Shown here: in pieces, positions 1-12,300 of the stretch
How the letters are laid out: each line of letters opens with the position of its first letter
Position numbering within the stretch: position 1 is the first letter of the stretch
Source: Synoicihabitans lomoniglobus
GTDB taxonomy: Bacteria; Verrucomicrobiota; Verrucomicrobiia; Opitutales; Opitutaceae
Direction: 5' to 3'
Assembly: GCF_029023725.1 (NCBI RefSeq)
Contig: NZ_CP119075.1
Location: forward strand, 2,041,501-2,105,500
DNA length: 64,000 nucleotides
Notes under the pieces: model-generated
What the model saw: only the letters and a program-made list of their open reading frames with translations
Told to the model about the DNA's origin: nothing
Database searches by the model: none
Program-made: the position numbers and the translations under genes

Positions 1-638
1 GGGATGAGGCGCTCGCTGATCGCGAGGTCCGTGGTAAACCGGGCCAGATCGCGATTGTTGACACCAATGATTTGGGCCCGATGGCTGACGGCCCGCTCGA
101 GTTCGGCTTCGCTGTGGATCTCGAAAAGCGCGTCCAAGCCCGCCGCCGTCGCCGCAGCGTGTAACGTCATGATCTCTTCGTCGGTCAGGGCTCGCACAAT
201 GATCAGAATCGCACTGGCTCCGGCCTCCCGAGCTTGGCGGACTTGGATGGGGTGCACCATGAAGTCCTTCCGCAAACAAGGCACGGCCGGAGGGGATTCG
301 CGAAAACTCGCCGTTACCTGCTCGAGGTCACTCAGCGTGCCGCCGAAGTATTTCTGGTCCGTGAGCACAGACAAACAATCGGCCCCGGCGGACTGGTAGC
401 GTGCGGCTTGAGTCAACGCGGACGCCCCGGCGGCGATTTCCCCCGCGGAAGGAGAACGGCGTTTGATTTCGGCGATTACGGCAAGTCCGTCATCGGATCG
501 GCGCAACGCCTGGAGAAACGAAGGCGGCGACGGAAGGGCGCGGTGGAGCTGCGCCAGTTCGTCGAGCGATACGCTGCGAACATCCGGAGCAATTTCCTGC
601 CGCTTCCAGGCCATGATTTCAGTGAGTTTGTCTGACAT
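1..638 (-). CDS. trpC: Indole-3-glycerol phosphate synthase (C-terminus cut by window)
   Basis: Cyclises CdRP to indole-3-glycerol phosphate in tryptophan synthesis (cytosol, TIM barrel). Translated on the minus strand from the ATG at 638, the protein starts MSDKLTEIMAWKRQEI and shows the family motifs VIAEIKRRSPSAG, the LTDQKYFGG strand, PCLRKDFMVHPIQ and IIGVNNRDLARF. These include the catalytic lysines of the EIKRRSPS and LRKDF segments. The gene runs off the left edge, so about 212 of the usual 255-265 residues are present. It is divergent from mazG with a 92-base gap. Identification is secure. Confidence 0.95.
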   Translation of the reverse strand, partial: MSDKLTEIMAWKRQEIAPDVRSVSLDELAQLHRALPSPPSFLQALRRSDDGLAVIAEIKRRSPSAGEIAAGASALTQAARYQSAGADCLSVLTDQKYFGGTLSDLEQVTASFRESPPAVPCLRKDFMVHPIQVRQAREAGASAILIIVRALTDEEIMTLHAAATAAGLDALFEIHSEAELERAVSHRAQIIGVNNRDLARFTTDLAISERLI

Positions 639-730
639 ACGGGAGGACGCACGGAACACACGGATGGGTGGGAACTCCAGCCCAGTTTTTCCGTGCATTC
701 CCAACCACGTCTGCACCAACCTCACGGCCG

Positions 731-1396
731 ATGAGTGCATTGCTCGAACTTCGTGAAACCATTGCTCGCCTCCGAGCTCCCGGCGGATGCCCGTGGGACC
801 AGGAACAGACTCATGCCTCCCTGGTGCGCTGCCTGATCGACGAAGTGAGTGAATTGATCGAGACGATCGATCGTGGGGACGTCGTGCACATGCGCGAAGA
901 ATTGGGCGACGTGCTGATCCAGGTTTACTTTCACGCACAAATCGCCGCCGAGCGCGGAGATTTCGATCTCGATGACGTCGCGCGTGAAGTGAATGAAAAA
1001 CTCGTGCGGCGGCATCCACACGTTTTTGGCGATGAGGAGCGACTCGAAACGTCGGGCCAGGTCCTCACGAAGTGGGAGGAAATCAAAGCGCAGGAGAAGA
1101 AAAACGGTCCACCGGCGAAAGGGTTGTTCAAGCCCCAACCACCACGACTTCCGGCCACGATGTGGGCGGAGTCGATTTGGAAGCAGATCATCAAAAAAGG
1201 ATTTCAACGCCCGGCGTCGGCCGACCCCGCCGCGATCGAGGTCAAAGCGAACGCGCTCGACGACGATACGCTGGGCCGCGAGCTCTTCATTCTGGCGGCA
1301 GCCGCCCGGGAGCGTGGTCTCGATCCCGAAGGAGCCCTCCGTCGCCACGCGTCTCGCGTGATGTCCGATGTCGAAGCCGACCCCAGAAACACCTGA
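731..1396 (+). CDS. mazG: Nucleoside triphosphate pyrophosphohydrolase MazG
   Basis: House-cleaning all-alpha NTP pyrophosphatase that hydrolyses NTPs/dNTPs to NMP and PPi. The start MSALLELRETIARLRAPGGCPWDQEQTHASL is the classic MazG N-terminus, so I prefer the ATG at 731 over an in-frame ATG 63 bases upstream. The metal-binding helices show as LIDEVSELIETI and EELGDVLIQVYFHAQIA (EExxE and ExxD pattern), followed by RRHPHVFGD, a MazG hallmark. Its end overlaps the start of xerC by 29 bases in another frame, suggesting translational coupling. Confidence 0.93.
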   Translation: MSALLELRETIARLRAPGGCPWDQEQTHASLVRCLIDEVSELIETIDRGDVVHMREELGDVLIQVYFHAQIAAERGDFDLDDVAREVNEKLVRRHPHVFGDEERLETSGQVLTKWEEIKAQEKKNGPPAKGLFKPQPPRLPATMWAESIWKQIIKKGFQRPASADPAAIEVKANALDDDTLGRELFILAAAARERGLDPEGALRRHASRVMSDVEADPRNT

Positions 1397-2321
1397 ATTC
1401 GTCCTGCCGGCGGCCGTCGAACAGGTCTGGCTGGAGCCGTTTGCGGCGTGGTTGAGCAAAGAGCGACGATACTCCGCCCATACGGTGCGAAATTACCGGC
1501 ACGCCTTCGTTGATTTTTTCCGCTGGTTGAGCACCTCGGGAGTCGCCGAAAAACCGTTCGACGAACTTACGCGACGGGAGATGCGCGATTTTGTGATCGA
1601 AGCTCAGGGGCGTTTTGATCGCCGCACACTCCACCTGCATGTTTCGGGACTTCGTTCGTTTTTTCGTTTTTGGATTACTCGCGGGCGCATGGCTCGAAAT
1701 CCCTTCACGGGTATTCCGCTGCCCAAGCTGGAAAAGCGACTGCCGCAGTTTTTAACCGAGGTGCAAATGCGAAGCCTCCTATTGGGCCCGCAACGGCTAC
1801 TCGACAACGAGAGCATCGACGCTTTCACCGCTTGGCGTGATCGAGTCGTGTTGGAATTGCTCTACGGCGGCGGTCTGCGGGTGAGCGAGTTGTGCAATTT
1901 AACCTACGCCGCGATCGAAAAAAGGGCAGGGGTCGCACGCATCGTCGGCAAGGGTGGCAAAGAACGCCTTTGTCCGCTCGGCAGCGTCGCGATGGCTGTA
2001 TTGCAACGCTGGGAATCGGAGTTTGCGCCGTCGATATCGACTGACGCTCCCGTGGTCGTCACACGCCGACACACGGTGATGAAACCGCGCGAGGTGCAGC
2101 TGCTGTTAAAGCGCTACCTGGCCTTGGCAGACCTGCCTCTCGACCTGACTCCCCACAAGATCCGCCATAGCTACGCGACGCATTTGCTCAATGCCGGCGC
2201 CGATTTACGTCTCGTGCAGGAACTACTGGGACACGCCAATTTGGCCACGACCCAGATTTACACTCATGTCAGTGTCGCCCGCCTAAAAGCCGTCCACCGG
2301 ACTGCTCATCCTCGCTCGTAA
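1368..2321 (+). CDS. xerC: Tyrosine recombinase of the XerC/XerD family
   Basis: Site-specific recombinase for chromosome dimer resolution at dif. It has an N-terminal SAM-like DNA-binding domain (about 20-110) and a C-terminal catalytic domain with the full set of active-site residues: R171 (GGGLRVSEL), K195 (GKGGKER), H263 and R266 (HKIRHSYATH), H289 (LLGHANL) and nucleophile Y298 (TTQIYTH). At 317 residues it has the usual Xer length. It starts inside the end of mazG. Whether it is XerC or XerD cannot be settled from sequence alone. It is of interest because inoviruses such as the prophage at 54.9-62.8 kb often integrate with host XerCD. Confidence 0.9.
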   Translation: MSKPTPETPEFVLPAAVEQVWLEPFAAWLSKERRYSAHTVRNYRHAFVDFFRWLSTSGVAEKPFDELTRREMRDFVIEAQGRFDRRTLHLHVSGLRSFFRFWITRGRMARNPFTGIPLPKLEKRLPQFLTEVQMRSLLLGPQRLLDNESIDAFTAWRDRVVLELLYGGGLRVSELCNLTYAAIEKRAGVARIVGKGGKERLCPLGSVAMAVLQRWESEFAPSISTDAPVVVTRRHTVMKPREVQLLLKRYLALADLPLDLTPHKIRHSYATHLLNAGADLRLVQELLGHANLATTQIYTHVSVARLKAVHRTAHPRS

Positions 2322-2404
2322 TGATGCCGATGAAATATCATCGAAACTAGGTGCAACCGGGCTGAGGCAATTACCTTGCACCAAACAGCGCTATTGCTAC
2401 CTTT

Positions 2405-2433
2405 TTGCATGGGCATTAGTCCCTATTTTATAA
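2405..2433 (+). promoter_or_regulatory. Candidate sigma-70 promoter of the NarL-type regulator
   Basis: The gap between xerC and the regulator is clearly AT-rich compared with its surroundings. A TTGCAT box at 2405-2410 and a TTATAA box at 2428-2433 are 17 bases apart, a canonical spacing. The start codon follows 36 bases later. Found by eye only. Confidence 0.4.
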
Positions 2434-2469
2434 CTTCGCGATCAGATTTAGTAGTAATGAACCAAGTCG

Positions 2470-3177
2470 ATGCCTAATAGCTTAGATATGGGCGCAAATG
2501 CTCAACTTTCTCCTCAACACGTTCTCACCAAGCGAGTGATGGTGGTCGATGACCACCTGTCAGTCGTGGAAATGGTTATTCAATTCCTTGATAGTCTCGG
2601 CGGCTTCACCGTCGTGGGCCAAGCGACCACCGTCGACGAAGCGATTCGAGTCGGGTTGGAGCAAAAGCCCGATTTGGTGATACTCGACCTGGTGCTTGAA
2701 AATGGAGCCACCGGGCTGCGCCTGATCGACGATCTGCGCCGGGCCAGTCCCAATACGCGCTACATGATTTACTCCGGGAATTTAACCCTCAACGCCGTCC
2801 GAGCAGCGCTCTCCGGGGGCGTTTTGGGGATTGTGGATAAGGGGTCTCCCCTCAGTGAGCTGAGACAGGCCCTTCGCAGCACGATCGAAGGCACGCCATA
2901 TTATTCCAGCTCCGCCGCCGAATACCTGCGGCATTTGGTGCGTGAAAAACGCAACGACACCAAACAGGTGGATTTAAGTCCGCGGGAACGTTCGGTTCTA
3001 TCGATGTTGGCCGAAGGATTGAGCTCGAAAGAAATCGCCGCCCGCCTCGGCTTGAGCATGCACACCGTCGTCAACCATCGCAGCAACTTGATGCGGAAAA
3101 CCGGCCTTCATCGCGTCGCGCAACTTTCCCGTTACGCCGTGGAAATCGGATTATTGAATCCCCCGCGGGTTCCCTAG
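2470..3177 (+). CDS. NarL/FixJ (LuxR-type) response regulator
   Basis: Two-component transcription regulator. The receiver domain (about 22-140) has the acidic pair D27/D28, phospho-acceptor D73 (VILDLVLENGATG), a conserved Ser in MIYSG and K124 in IVDKG. The C-terminal HTH (about 168-230) shows LSPRERSVLSMLAEGLSSKEIAARLGLS, typical of LuxR/NarL. No histidine kinase lies next to it, so the input is unknown. It is monocistronic, with an AT-rich promoter region upstream. Confidence 0.9.
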   Translation: MPNSLDMGANAQLSPQHVLTKRVMVVDDHLSVVEMVIQFLDSLGGFTVVGQATTVDEAIRVGLEQKPDLVILDLVLENGATGLRLIDDLRRASPNTRYMIYSGNLTLNAVRAALSGGVLGIVDKGSPLSELRQALRSTIEGTPYYSSSAAEYLRHLVREKRNDTKQVDLSPRERSVLSMLAEGLSSKEIAARLGLSMHTVVNHRSNLMRKTGLHRVAQLSRYAVEIGLLNPPRVP

Positions 3178-3462
3178 TCATCACTCGCGGTCGGGAAGTC
3201 GGTGGTCGCAGAGCCATCGCCTTGGAGTCTGGCCCAGTGTCGGCTGCGGAGAGCAACATGCGCTCTTATGACGGGACGCTTCCCCCGGGATGAGTTGGGA
3301 GTCGAATTGAAATCGTTCACACCAAGTTGTTTGGTAAGCACGCCCTTTCGTTTACAGCACTCCGACCAAAGATGTGGCACAATTGCTACGATTCCGACGC
3401 GTGAATCGTAACTGGCATTGACCAAGCTAAGATAACCCGATCTGGGAGATCAGGTATCTTAT

Positions 3463-3831
3463 ATGAAACAAGGTTTATCGTCCGACACGTTTGGTCATCG
3501 TTATTGCGAATTGCACGGTATCACCACCGACCGATTCGCCTCGCATTTCTTTGCTCGATGCCTGCATCCCCATGCCCGGCCGATTGCACCGCTAATCAAG
3601 CTTTTCAACCGGCAATTCTTTGCCTCCGATTTCGATACGGTCGCTGATATTGCGGGCTGCCGATCCCTGCAGGAGATGCACGCCGCCATCGCGGAATATC
3701 GCTACCACCCCTACAACCGGGGCTGGGCGCGGGATTGGTTGCGAATCCGTATTTCCAGCCGCCGAATCATGCGTCACGGTCGGCAATTTTTTCGGTCGCG
3801 CAGCTCGGGTTTAGCGCCCGTTTCCGGGTAA
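3463..3831 (+). CDS. Conserved-looking hypothetical protein, 122 aa
   Basis: Not recognised. A basic protein with several His and Arg residues (HRYCELHGITTDRF, ISSRRIMRHGRQFF) and a helix-rich middle (FDTVADIAGCRSLQEMHAAIAEYRYHP). There are no membrane segments and no signal peptide. Coding-like composition and position at the end of a clean intergenic gap favour a real gene. Its 3' end overlaps the end of the convergent propeller gene by 21 bases. Confidence 0.55.
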   Translation: MKQGLSSDTFGHRYCELHGITTDRFASHFFARCLHPHARPIAPLIKLFNRQFFASDFDTVADIAGCRSLQEMHAAIAEYRYHPYNRGWARDWLRIRISSRRIMRHGRQFFRSRSSGLAPVSG

Positions 3832-6078
3832 GGACACGCGCTGGCTGACGCGATTACCTGCAGCATCCTCAAGTTGCACTTCCACGGCGGTCGCGCCGAT
3901 GAGGTTTCCCGCTGCGATGGAAATCGCAAAGGTTTCCGTTTTACCGTCCAAAATGCCGTCGGATGGCTGCGCTGTCTCCGCTTCAAATCCATTGTTAAAT
4001 TTCAGGAGTAAACCCGAAAGCAGCGACAATCGATCCGCCCCTGTGACGTTGATGGTCAGTAGATCCTCGTCGCGTGAGACATTGACGGCTTCAATTTCAG
4101 GCGAGGTTAAATCGATCAGCAGATCATCCGTCTCAAACGAAACTTCGAAGCGATCGGCCCGGGGACGCGGCGCTGTTTCCTTGACGACTAAACGCGTGAA
4201 GTAGATGCCCTCGGCCAACGTGCGTCGATCGAACTGCACCCACGATTCCGTCGTATCGATGGCGAAGTCGATCCACTCGTCGGAGTCTTCGGATCGCACC
4301 GAGAACGAAGCCGTAAAATCGTCGCCATCGGGATCTCGGAGGCTCCACGTAACGATTTGTGCACCCGGTTCCGGCACCAACGGACTGGCCAGCAATTGGC
4401 TTTGCTCATTGGGTGAGGGCGTGGAAGTAGCACCGGTGGCATGTCCCAACGTAAACGAAGTTGGTGCATTGGTGTCCCCGCGGGGCACGAGCCCGAAGTT
4501 GGGCGAAATCACGCGGAAGGTCTGTAAAATCGGGCGACGGTTTTGCGGCAGGTGATAAAGCGTGGCGCGGTCCAACTCCAAGGCGGGCGAAATGTCTTCC
4601 GGGAGTTCTATTTTCAGCTCCACGTATTGCCCGGTCAGTGCATCGCTTTTCCAGCCGCCGTCGACTGCGGTGGTCTTTTGCCACGGCGTCCAACCCTCCA
4701 CGGCGTCGCGCCCACGATTGGCACGCAGTGAAACCTCCAGTTCCTCGTCGGTCAGATTCCTTGTGCGGTCAAAACGCAGCGCGCCGATCCGTCCAACGGA
4801 GCGTAGATCGAGTCGCTTGGTTTTAACGGATCGCGGTCCCGTGGCGGCAAAATCCATCACCGTGACACCGGCCGGATTGTTCGTGAGCAACAGATAGCGG
4901 TCGGTCGAATCCATTCCCACAATATCGAGAACCTGCGCCGCATCGGAACCGGGGAACGTCAGCGAGCGCCGGGCACTGCGATCATACCCCACGAATTCAC
5001 CGTCGTCCCCGCCGGGCAGGAGTAACATATCACCGCGATCCAAGATCCGATAAATCGCGATATTGCCACGGGAGACCACCGTCTCCGGCAGACCATCTCC
5101 CTTGCGCAGGTAAACGAGATTCGTGCGTCCCGAAAACTCATCAAACGCCGCCGGCTCCATGATGGTGGGCGCGGATTGGGGAGCTTCCTTGTCCTCCTTT
5201 TCCGGCTCCGGCGTAACCGTCGCGGCATTGATGACGCGGTTGTCGGCGGACGTTTTGGTCATGACCACGGAGGCATAGACATCACCTTCGTCGGTAACGT
5301 GAATGTCGGTCACTTCCGCGCTTTCATTGTCGAACAAAATAACGGGAGATCCTCCCGCGGCGGGGAATCGGTAGAGATTGCCGCTCGGGGCCGATCCGGC
5401 GAGCACGTCACCATCGGGCATGACGGCCAACCGGCGCACATTGCGATCACGGATCTGACCGAATTCGACCACCCCGAGATCGGCGAGTTTGGCGTCAGTC
5501 CCGGCTTCCTCGACGGCATGGAATTGCGCCAAATTCACGCGAAACACGCGTCCGGGATTACCGGTGCCCACCAGCAGATGGGACCCAGCGGGCTCCATGC
5601 GAATATCCAATATCGAGTCGACGGGCAGGTTCGCTTGGGCCGTAACTTCACCGCGGTCGTTGAGACGAAACAACGCGCCATGGGGAGACGTGCCCGCCAC
5701 CACTCCTCCGTCCGGCAGGCGACGCACCACGAACACCTGACCGGCATCGAGCGTAGCCCACGTCTCCGCTGTCAGGGACTCCTGCTCGACATCCACCGTG
5801 AGACGCAGGATTCGACCATCGGGTCCGGTGCCGACCAGCCAGGAGTCCGGCGTGAAAGGTTCGATTTGCCACAGCAGTTCCGCGCCGATTTCTCCGGCGA
5901 GTGATCGCAAGACGGGCCCCGCAATCAAACGCCCGTCCGATCGCGTCGCGAGTCCTTCCAGATCGCGGGACGAAACATCGCGATAAAAATTGATGGCTTG
6001 CGACTTGGACAGCGGTTCGGCCGCCGCGCCACCGGCCAATAAGGCCAGCAACAAAGTAACGAAAATTCGGATACGCAT
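3811..6078 (-). CDS. Exported beta-propeller-like protein, 755 aa
   Basis: Function unknown. An N-terminal signal peptide (MRIRIFVTLLLALLAGGAAA) implies export. Residues about 30-400 contain repeated strand blocks with the pattern GRI-RLTVD, DGGVVAGTSPHGALFRL, HLLVGTGNPGRVFRV and GDVLAGSAPSGNLYRF, consistent with a WD40/NHL-like propeller. The C-terminal half looks like Ig/fibronectin-type beta domains (SWSLRDPDGDDFTASFSVRSED-like strands). I start it at the ATG at 6078, where the signal peptide begins, not at 6096. It lies 52 bases downstream of the S55 protein on the same strand and the two are probably co-transcribed. Confidence 0.75.
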   Translation of the reverse strand: MRIRIFVTLLLALLAGGAAAEPLSKSQAINFYRDVSSRDLEGLATRSDGRLIAGPVLRSLAGEIGAELLWQIEPFTPDSWLVGTGPDGRILRLTVDVEQESLTAETWATLDAGQVFVVRRLPDGGVVAGTSPHGALFRLNDRGEVTAQANLPVDSILDIRMEPAGSHLLVGTGNPGRVFRVNLAQFHAVEEAGTDAKLADLGVVEFGQIRDRNVRRLAVMPDGDVLAGSAPSGNLYRFPAAGGSPVILFDNESAEVTDIHVTDEGDVYASVVMTKTSADNRVINAATVTPEPEKEDKEAPQSAPTIMEPAAFDEFSGRTNLVYLRKGDGLPETVVSRGNIAIYRILDRGDMLLLPGGDDGEFVGYDRSARRSLTFPGSDAAQVLDIVGMDSTDRYLLLTNNPAGVTVMDFAATGPRSVKTKRLDLRSVGRIGALRFDRTRNLTDEELEVSLRANRGRDAVEGWTPWQKTTAVDGGWKSDALTGQYVELKIELPEDISPALELDRATLYHLPQNRRPILQTFRVISPNFGLVPRGDTNAPTSFTLGHATGATSTPSPNEQSQLLASPLVPEPGAQIVTWSLRDPDGDDFTASFSVRSEDSDEWIDFAIDTTESWVQFDRRTLAEGIYFTRLVVKETAPRPRADRFEVSFETDDLLIDLTSPEIEAVNVSRDEDLLTINVTGADRLSLLSGLLLKFNNGFEAETAQPSDGILDGKTETFAISIAAGNLIGATAVEVQLEDAAGNRVSQRVSLPGNGR

Positions 6079-6130
6079 GAAAACAGGAACGAACATGAAA
6101 AGGGGGGACGGGGCTGCGCGAAACTTGCGC

Positions 6131-7932
6131 TTAGTCGGTCACGCGCAGAGGTTGCCGAACCAGGCCGGGAACCAAGCGATGGGGCAGGATGTGGGTTTCC
6201 CACAATATTTCGCGAGCGGCGCGTTGGTTGAACCGAGCGGAATCAGCACTGCGAGCGACACGTGCGAGCGAACCGGGCAGTTCGAGCGTCGACTCTGTTT
6301 GGTCTAGGAAGATTGAGGATTTCGTCACGACGGCCACATAGAGGCCGTCGGGGCGGCGCTGCGCGCGCAACACATCGAGGTAAGCGTCGAAGTCGCGGAT
6401 CTGACTCACGGGGTAAACCGTCTGCCCGCCACTCAGATTGTCCAATGCGGGTCCACTGCTGATGAGTATCTCCAACTCGCGTCCGCGCCAATCACTCGCC
6501 ATCGGAATCTTCACGATTTCCTGCCATGGTTGGGATTGGAAGTCCCGTAGTGAGAGGGTGACTTTCAGCGTTTTTCCGATCGCCACCTGACGATGGGAAA
6601 ACTGCACATTGTCCAAACTGGCCGTGGGGTTGGTGGGCAAGGGCTCGACGCGGAAAGTGACATGATCCGGAAAAACTTCCTCGACCGGGTTCTGCATCCA
6701 CGTCGTCAGGCTTTGGGTCAGGGCGGCCAGACTTTGTTTAAATCCCTCCGGACCGGCGAACAGGCGTTCGGTCGTCAGCTTTCGCCCGCCGGGAAAATTG
6801 ACCTGCGTGGTGATGGCGAAGCCTTCGGACAGACCCGCGTCATTGGAGCCGAGCACGGCCTGGCTGAGACCGGCTGCCGTGATGGCCGGAGTCAGGCGCG
6901 GATGACGCACGGTCGCAAAATTCAACGTGCGTTGCGGACTGATTACCGTGACGGGAACCATCGGCGGTGCTGCCCCCAATTCGCCATAAATCGCGGAGAG
7001 CCGATCCTGGCGCACCGTGCCGATGACCGGCCCGGTATTTGATATTTTAAACGAGCTCAGATTGGACGGCAGAATGGCCACGATCTCGGCCGTAGTCATC
7101 GGCACTTCCACGGTGCCCAAACCCAGCAAGGGATGCCCAAAGGCGAGGATGCGATTCCCGTCGACTTGCGAGACGGTGCCCGTGCCCGCCAGCGTGATGT
7201 CTCCCACCGCCAGCGCCGCGCCGACCGCTTGCCCGGGAGCGAGGGTTGCGCTCGTGCTCATATCCATGCTGCCGCCGCTGGTGGCACCACCCAACGTGGT
7301 CGTATGAATTCCAAGCTCGGCCAGCGGACCGCTCACGAGCGCCGTAACTTGCGGGGAAAGTCCCCCGAAAGCGAAAACCGGCGAAAGAGGGGCCAGTGCA
7401 CCATCCCGGCGATCCCCAAGTCCGTCTCGGCTTGATGTCATCGGTTTGGCGGGAGGTCCTTGGGCGGGAATGGTGCCGTCGCCTGATCCCGGCAGCGGGG
7501 TGCTTAAATCCATGGCAATGCGTCGCACTTCCAACAGGTCGTCGGCCGGCGTGAATCCCGCGAAACGCACCGTTTCGAAACGTTGCACCTGATAGGACAA
7601 CGCACCGGCGAATCGGCCATCGATGTAGAGCGGGCTGCCACTCATGCCGGCGACCGCGCCCATGTTTTGCACGCGCGGATCGGTCAGCTCGCAGAGAATC
7701 ATCGATTTCCCGGGGCCGAGCGCGTTGGCAATCACCCCGGTGACTTTAACCGTGAAGGGCTCGGGCTGCGTGCCTTGAAAAACCGTCCACACTTCGCCTT
7801 CCATTCCGGCCGCGAGTTCACTCAGCGGCAGCACCTCTGCGTGTTGCGGTTGCGCGACCATCGATGAAGAGACGATCGTTCCGACGCACACCATTAGCCA
7901 AATGACCAGGCGGCCATGCCGGGGGAAGCAAC

Positions 7933-7936
<4 letters not shown>
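6131..7936 (-). CDS. Exported SpoIVB-type (peptidase family S55) domain protein
   Basis: 601 residues with a hydrophobic leader ([18 protein letters not shown]). It carries the S55 signature [19 protein letters not shown] with candidate nucleophile S101, and a GH motif in [12 protein letters not shown] that could supply the histidine. Family knowledge: SpoIVB is a sporulation signalling serine protease, but long S55 proteins of unknown role occur in non-sporulating bacteria, and this is one of those. The start codon overlaps the hemL stop by 4 bases, so it is translationally coupled to hemL. The next gene downstream is the propeller protein, a possible partner or substrate. Confidence 0.82.
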
Positions 7937-9207
<1,271 letters not shown>

Positions 9208-9356
9208 GGATGTCGTTTTTTAACCACGAATGAACACGAAGTGACACGAATTTTATTTGGTCAGCTTCACTGCGTAGAACAGATGGACGTAAATACATTC
9301 GGTCGACAGGCGATTTCGTCTGGCGCAATAGCCTCTACCCGAATTGAACTTATATC
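9208..9356. repeat. Gap with an arm of the 'cacgaa' dispersed-repeat family
   Basis: Between divergent hemL and the STAND gene. At 9220-9252 there is a stretch built from TTAACCACGAA, GAACACGAA and GACACGAA words, related to those at 29.3-29.46 kb. The rest is featureless. The promoters of both genes must lie here, but I see no clear boxes. Confidence 0.45.
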
Positions 9357-12300
9357 ATGGTGGACCCCGGCACGATGACCCTAGCGGCTACACTTCTGCT
9401 GAAGGCGTTGATTGCCGTGGCGAAAGGCTCGAAAGGTGAGGGATCTGGGACCGAGACCGCTACTGATGGCGGCTTGACCGGAATCTTTGCGCAATTCGGA
9501 GGAGGTATCGGTGATGTTGTCGCGGGAATGCTACCGAGCGCGGCGCATGAAAAACTAAAATCGCTGTTAACCCGGTCGGAGTTGTTCGATCTCGACCCTC
9601 AAACTCAACTTCCCCGCAATCATGACCTGCAGCAGGCCAGCCGAGATGCCTTTCGCGGCGCGGCCTTGGCCCTCACTTGGGAATTGGCGGGGCGAGTTCA
9701 GTCGGAAAAACCTTGGCTGAAATCTTTGGGGGAAGCGTTGGGCGCGGGGAAACTGCGTCAGCTATTTTCGGATGACGCCATTGCCGGTGATCCCCGTCGC
9801 GCTTGGGTCATGCGCTTGCAGGCAGCCATTTCTACGCAGTCGTTTCTCGACTGTCACGATAAGCTACAGCTCAACGATGCGGAGATTCGCAGCGTGTTGG
9901 GTCAAGGGCGCAGCAGTCTCTCCGACCGTCTGACATCCGGGGTGAGCGAGTGGGTCGACCGGGAGGTGGGCAGCGACGGACAACCGCCCGAGTTCCAGAC
10001 GCTGTTGCACGACGGATGGCAGATGTCACCGGAAGCGCCGGTCCTACGGTTCGTCGACCTGCACGCCTCCTTTTTTGCGGAATACCTGAAACATCGTCCC
10101 GAGGTGTCCCGCATTCATGTGGCCCAGGAACTGGCGGATTTGCGCCAATCACTCGACGACGAGTTCTCCGATTTACGGGGATCATTTGCCGCGATCGATG
10201 ACCAGTTGGGCCAACTGCTCCGCCAGCAATCTCAACTGGCCCTCGATATCGGCGAGGTGATGGCGACCCTCGCCACTCTCAATTCGGCCCGCGCCCACGG
10301 GGACGAGCAACAACGCGCTCTCACGGCAGAAATTTTGCACGGCGTGCTGCGCCTCGAGAGTAAATTCGATTACCTTCTAGGCGGACTATCGAGCCAAACC
10401 ATCGACACTCTGCGCCTGGGTGACAAAAGGAAGCACCCGCAGGATGATCGGTATTTCATGTTGCCGCAATATCGCGCCCTGCCGTTGGTCGGCCGAGACG
10501 CCGACCTCGCCGACCTGCGGGACTGGTTGCGGGCCCCCGACGCGCTCTCAGTCCGCTTGATGATCGGTCGCGCGGGCTCCGGCAAGACGCGGCTAGCGTT
10601 TGAGTTCCTGGCGGAACTGGGAGACCAGTGGGCTCATTGGACCGCCGGTTGGATGACGCGCGACCATCTTGCCACAACCCTGCAACGCGATCCGGCAAAA
10701 CTGCACTGGGATCGCCCCGCCTTGCTGGTCATCGACTACGCGCAGGCCTTGGCCGATCCGATCACCGCGCTGCTGCAACGCCTGCGCGACAACGCGCCGG
10801 AGTCCGGACCACCCTTGCGCGTGCTACTGCTGGAACGCGTGGAGGGAGCCTGGTTCGACACGATGCTCCGCACCGACGAAGTGAGCAGTTACGCGGCTTC
10901 GAGCGTGGGTGAGCTTTTTGATCCGCCGTCTGCTGTGAAGGTGCAGCCGTTGCCCCCGGGACGCCTGCGTCGGGACCTCCTGGCTTCAGCGCTTACCCGC
11001 GTGGCTCAATTTCATGGCAAGCCGTCGCCCCCTCTGCCGACCGAAGGAGATGATGCCAGCTTGGACCATGCTCTGGCCAAAACGGATTTTGCCGAGCCCC
11101 TCCTGCTCATCCTCGCGGCCCGCACCGCACTCGACGAAGGATTGACCGCGGCGATGGCTCACACCCGCACGGAACTCGCTCATCTGGCCGCGAAACGTGA
11201 GCGGGCCCGCCTCCGCCGTTATGCGTCCCTTTCAAGCTCAACCGAGCAACGAAGTGCGGAGCGCCTGCTGTGCCATCTGGCGGCCTGCGCGACACTGGAG
11301 GAGGTCAAAACCACCGCCGAACTGAATCGACTCGTGCAGGAAGAGCTTGCCGCGCTGGGCTTACCCTGGCCGTCGGGCTGGGGGGACTTGGCCCAGCAGC
11401 TTCAGGAGATATTGCCCGGTCAAACCATGTCGGAAACGTCGCGCGTGGTGGGCCCCATCCTGCCCGATTTTGTGGGCGAGGCGTTCGTGCTCCAGCAGCT
11501 CGCGGTTTCCGAAAAAAGTGCGACCCCGTGGCACGCCTGGGAAAGTGTGGTGCGCCGGGGAGCGCAACGCGACCCCGTCGGTTTACCCAAGAACATCATT
11601 CATGCATGGCAGAATTTTGGTCAGGACTACGGAACCAGTGAGGCGGAAAGGCCTCTGCTGTATGCCACCGACATGTTGATCGCGGACGCGGCGGTATCCC
11701 GCGATCGCAGTGCGTTGTTGGGACTGTTGGGTGCCATGCCCGACCAGTCGCTGGAGTTGGCCGACCGAGCGCTGAAACTAGCCAAGCTGAACTATGAGCG
11801 CGCGCGGAATTTAGCCGAAAAATCGGAATCTCCAGACCTGTCCGATTGGGCGCATGCCGCGTCTAATTGGGCGAATCGATTAAGTGGAGTGGGGCGTCGA
11901 GAGGAGGCGCTGGTTGCCGCCGAAGAGGCGGTTGGATTGAGACGTCAGTTGGTGGAGCGCAACCGGGACGCCTACCTGCCGGACTTGGCGAGTTCGGTGA
12001 ACAATTGGGCGAATCGATTAAGTGGAGTGGGGCGTCGAGAGGAGGCGCTGGTTGCCGCCGAAGAGGCGGTCGGATTGTATCGTCAGTTGGTGGAGCGCAA
12101 CCGGGACTCCTACCTGCCGAATTTGGCGATGTCGGTGAATAATTGGGCGAATCAATTAAGTGAAGTGGGGCGTCGAGAGGAGGCGCTGGTTGCCGCCGAA
12201 GAGGCGGTCGGATTGTATCGCCAGTTGGTGGAGCGCAACCGGGACGCCTACCTGCCGAATTTGGCGATGTCGGTGAATAATTGGGCCGCGTATTTAAGTG